DNA of 64,000 bases from an uncultured Pelagibacteraceae bacterium (GTDB taxonomy: Bacteria > Pseudomonadota > Alphaproteobacteria > Pelagibacterales > Pelagibacteraceae), in contig CACNWU010000003.1 of NCBI GenBank assembly GCA_902624185.1, forward strand, positions 1 to 64,000. Direction: 5' to 3'. A program made the translations under genes and the position numbers. The notes beneath the pieces were generated by a model, which had not been told where the DNA came from, made no database searches, and was given only the letters and a program-made list of their open reading frames with translations. Of the stretch, positions 63,617-64,000 are shown piece after piece; the stretch's first letter is position 1, and each line of letters opens with the position of its first letter.

Positions 63617-64000
63617 ATGAAAAATCCTAAAATAAAATTTATTAACAATTATATTAATGACTTCAATGAAACTTTATCAAAAGTTAAATCTCAAAAAAAA
63701 GAAGTTAATGAAATTTTTAAAACTTTATTAAGATATAAAAATAAAAGAACGGTTCATGTTTTTGGAAATGGTGGAAGTGCGTCTATTGCATCTCATTTTA
63801 GTATGGACCTAACAAATAATTCAAAAATTAAATGCTTAAGTTACAATGATCCATCAATTATCACTTGTTATTCAAATGACTTCAAATTTGAAAACTGGAT
63901 TTCAAAAACTATTCAAAAATACGGTAATAAAAATGATTTGCTAATATTAATTTCATCGAGTGGTAAGTCAAAAAATATGTTGAATGCTGTTAAAGCTGCA
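63617..64000 (+). CDS. gmhA: SIS-domain sedoheptulose-7-phosphate isomerase (GmhA-like), 3' end cut
   Basis: The open frame from ATG 63617 (MKNPKIKFINNYINDFNETL) runs off the window after 128 residues. SIS-domain text is seen: RTVHVFGNGGSASIASHFSMDL (GNGGSA), NDPSIITCYSNDFKFENWI, KNDLLILISSSGKSKNMLNA (SSSGxSxN). GmhA isomerises sedoheptulose 7-phosphate to D-glycero-D-manno-heptose 7-phosphate, for GDP- or ADP-heptose. Probably starts a heptose module continuing to the right. Confidence 0.88.
   Translation, partial: MKNPKIKFINNYINDFNETLSKVKSQKKEVNEIFKTLLRYKNKRTVHVFGNGGSASIASHFSMDLTNNSKIKCLSYNDPSIITCYSNDFKFENWISKTIQKYGNKNDLLILISSSGKSKNMLNAVKAA

Noticed and set aside
37217-64000. Homopolymer A/T runs of 8-10 bases as phase-variation switches
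   Set aside because: Such runs are everywhere at this base composition, including core genes; none sits in an interrupted frame.

Overview
The window is a very AT-rich, extremely compact alphaproteobacterial chromosome segment that looks like SAR11 (Candidatus Pelagibacter or a close relative). The evidence is low GC throughout, gaps of only a few bases, many 1-20 nt gene overlaps, no gene-free stretch above about 160 bases, typical alphaproteobacterial blocks (tol-pal/tilS/ftsH/folP/glmM; zapA/tkt/gap/pgk/fba; split pntA), cysteine-free L31 and L36, and a lone 5S rRNA gene next to a large surface-polysaccharide region. No insertion sequence, integrase, CRISPR array or prophage gene was seen.

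Layout. Bases 1-7231: vitamin B6 (pdxH, partial), chorismate (aroC), the isoprenoid set xseB-ispA-dxs, a Sua5-type tRNA t6A enzyme and a two-gene ABC-2 exporter, ending at tRNA-Arg(TCG). Bases 7333-9247: rluD and the heat-shock sigma factor rpoH. Bases 9244-24960: an unbroken run of 18 minus-strand genes, namely (in order of transcription) a small coiled-coil protein, zapA, 5-formyl-THF cyclo-ligase, ymdB, yebC, ruvC, tolQRAB, pal, cpoB, tilS, ftsH, folP, glmM, thiD, purA. Bases 25016-33282: a plus-strand run, tkt-gap-pgk-fba (lower glycolysis/gluconeogenesis), thiE, efp, suhB, rpmE, a DUF1013 regulator, rpsU and initiator tRNA. Bases 33284-37158: minus-strand transaldolase, transhydrogenase pntB-pntAB-pntAA, a tiny cytochrome oxidase subunit IV gene, rpmJ, and 5S rRNA with its own promoter.

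Bases 37217-64000: about 27 kb of surface-glycan genes. They include GDP-fucose synthesis (gmd, fcl), NAD-dependent epimerases, a nucleotide-sugar dehydrogenase, a WecA-like initiating transferase, several GT2 and GT4 glycosyltransferases, a sulfotransferase-like protein, a polytopic GT-C-like protein, two surface-carbohydrate (SCBP/CDP-glycerol-transferase-like) proteins, a PglK/MsbA-type ABC flippase, and two nonulosonic (sialic-acid-like) modules: a minus-strand PseB/PseC/SpsF-type set and a plus-strand neuB-neuC-methyltransferase-neuA set. The right end enters a HAD phosphatase/sedoheptulose-7-phosphate isomerase pair. The strand changes, mosaic order and position beside an isolated 5S gene match the SAR11 hypervariable region HVR2, described as lying between the 23S and 5S genes.

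Working together: the first 37 kb is core housekeeping (cell envelope integrity, translation, central carbon, cofactor salvage). The last 27 kb would build a variable, probably acidic, lipid-linked glycan: activated sugars are made, assembled on a polyprenyl carrier, decorated (methyl, possibly sulfo groups) and flipped across the inner membrane. Assignments rest on motifs read from the translated sequence; no database search was run.
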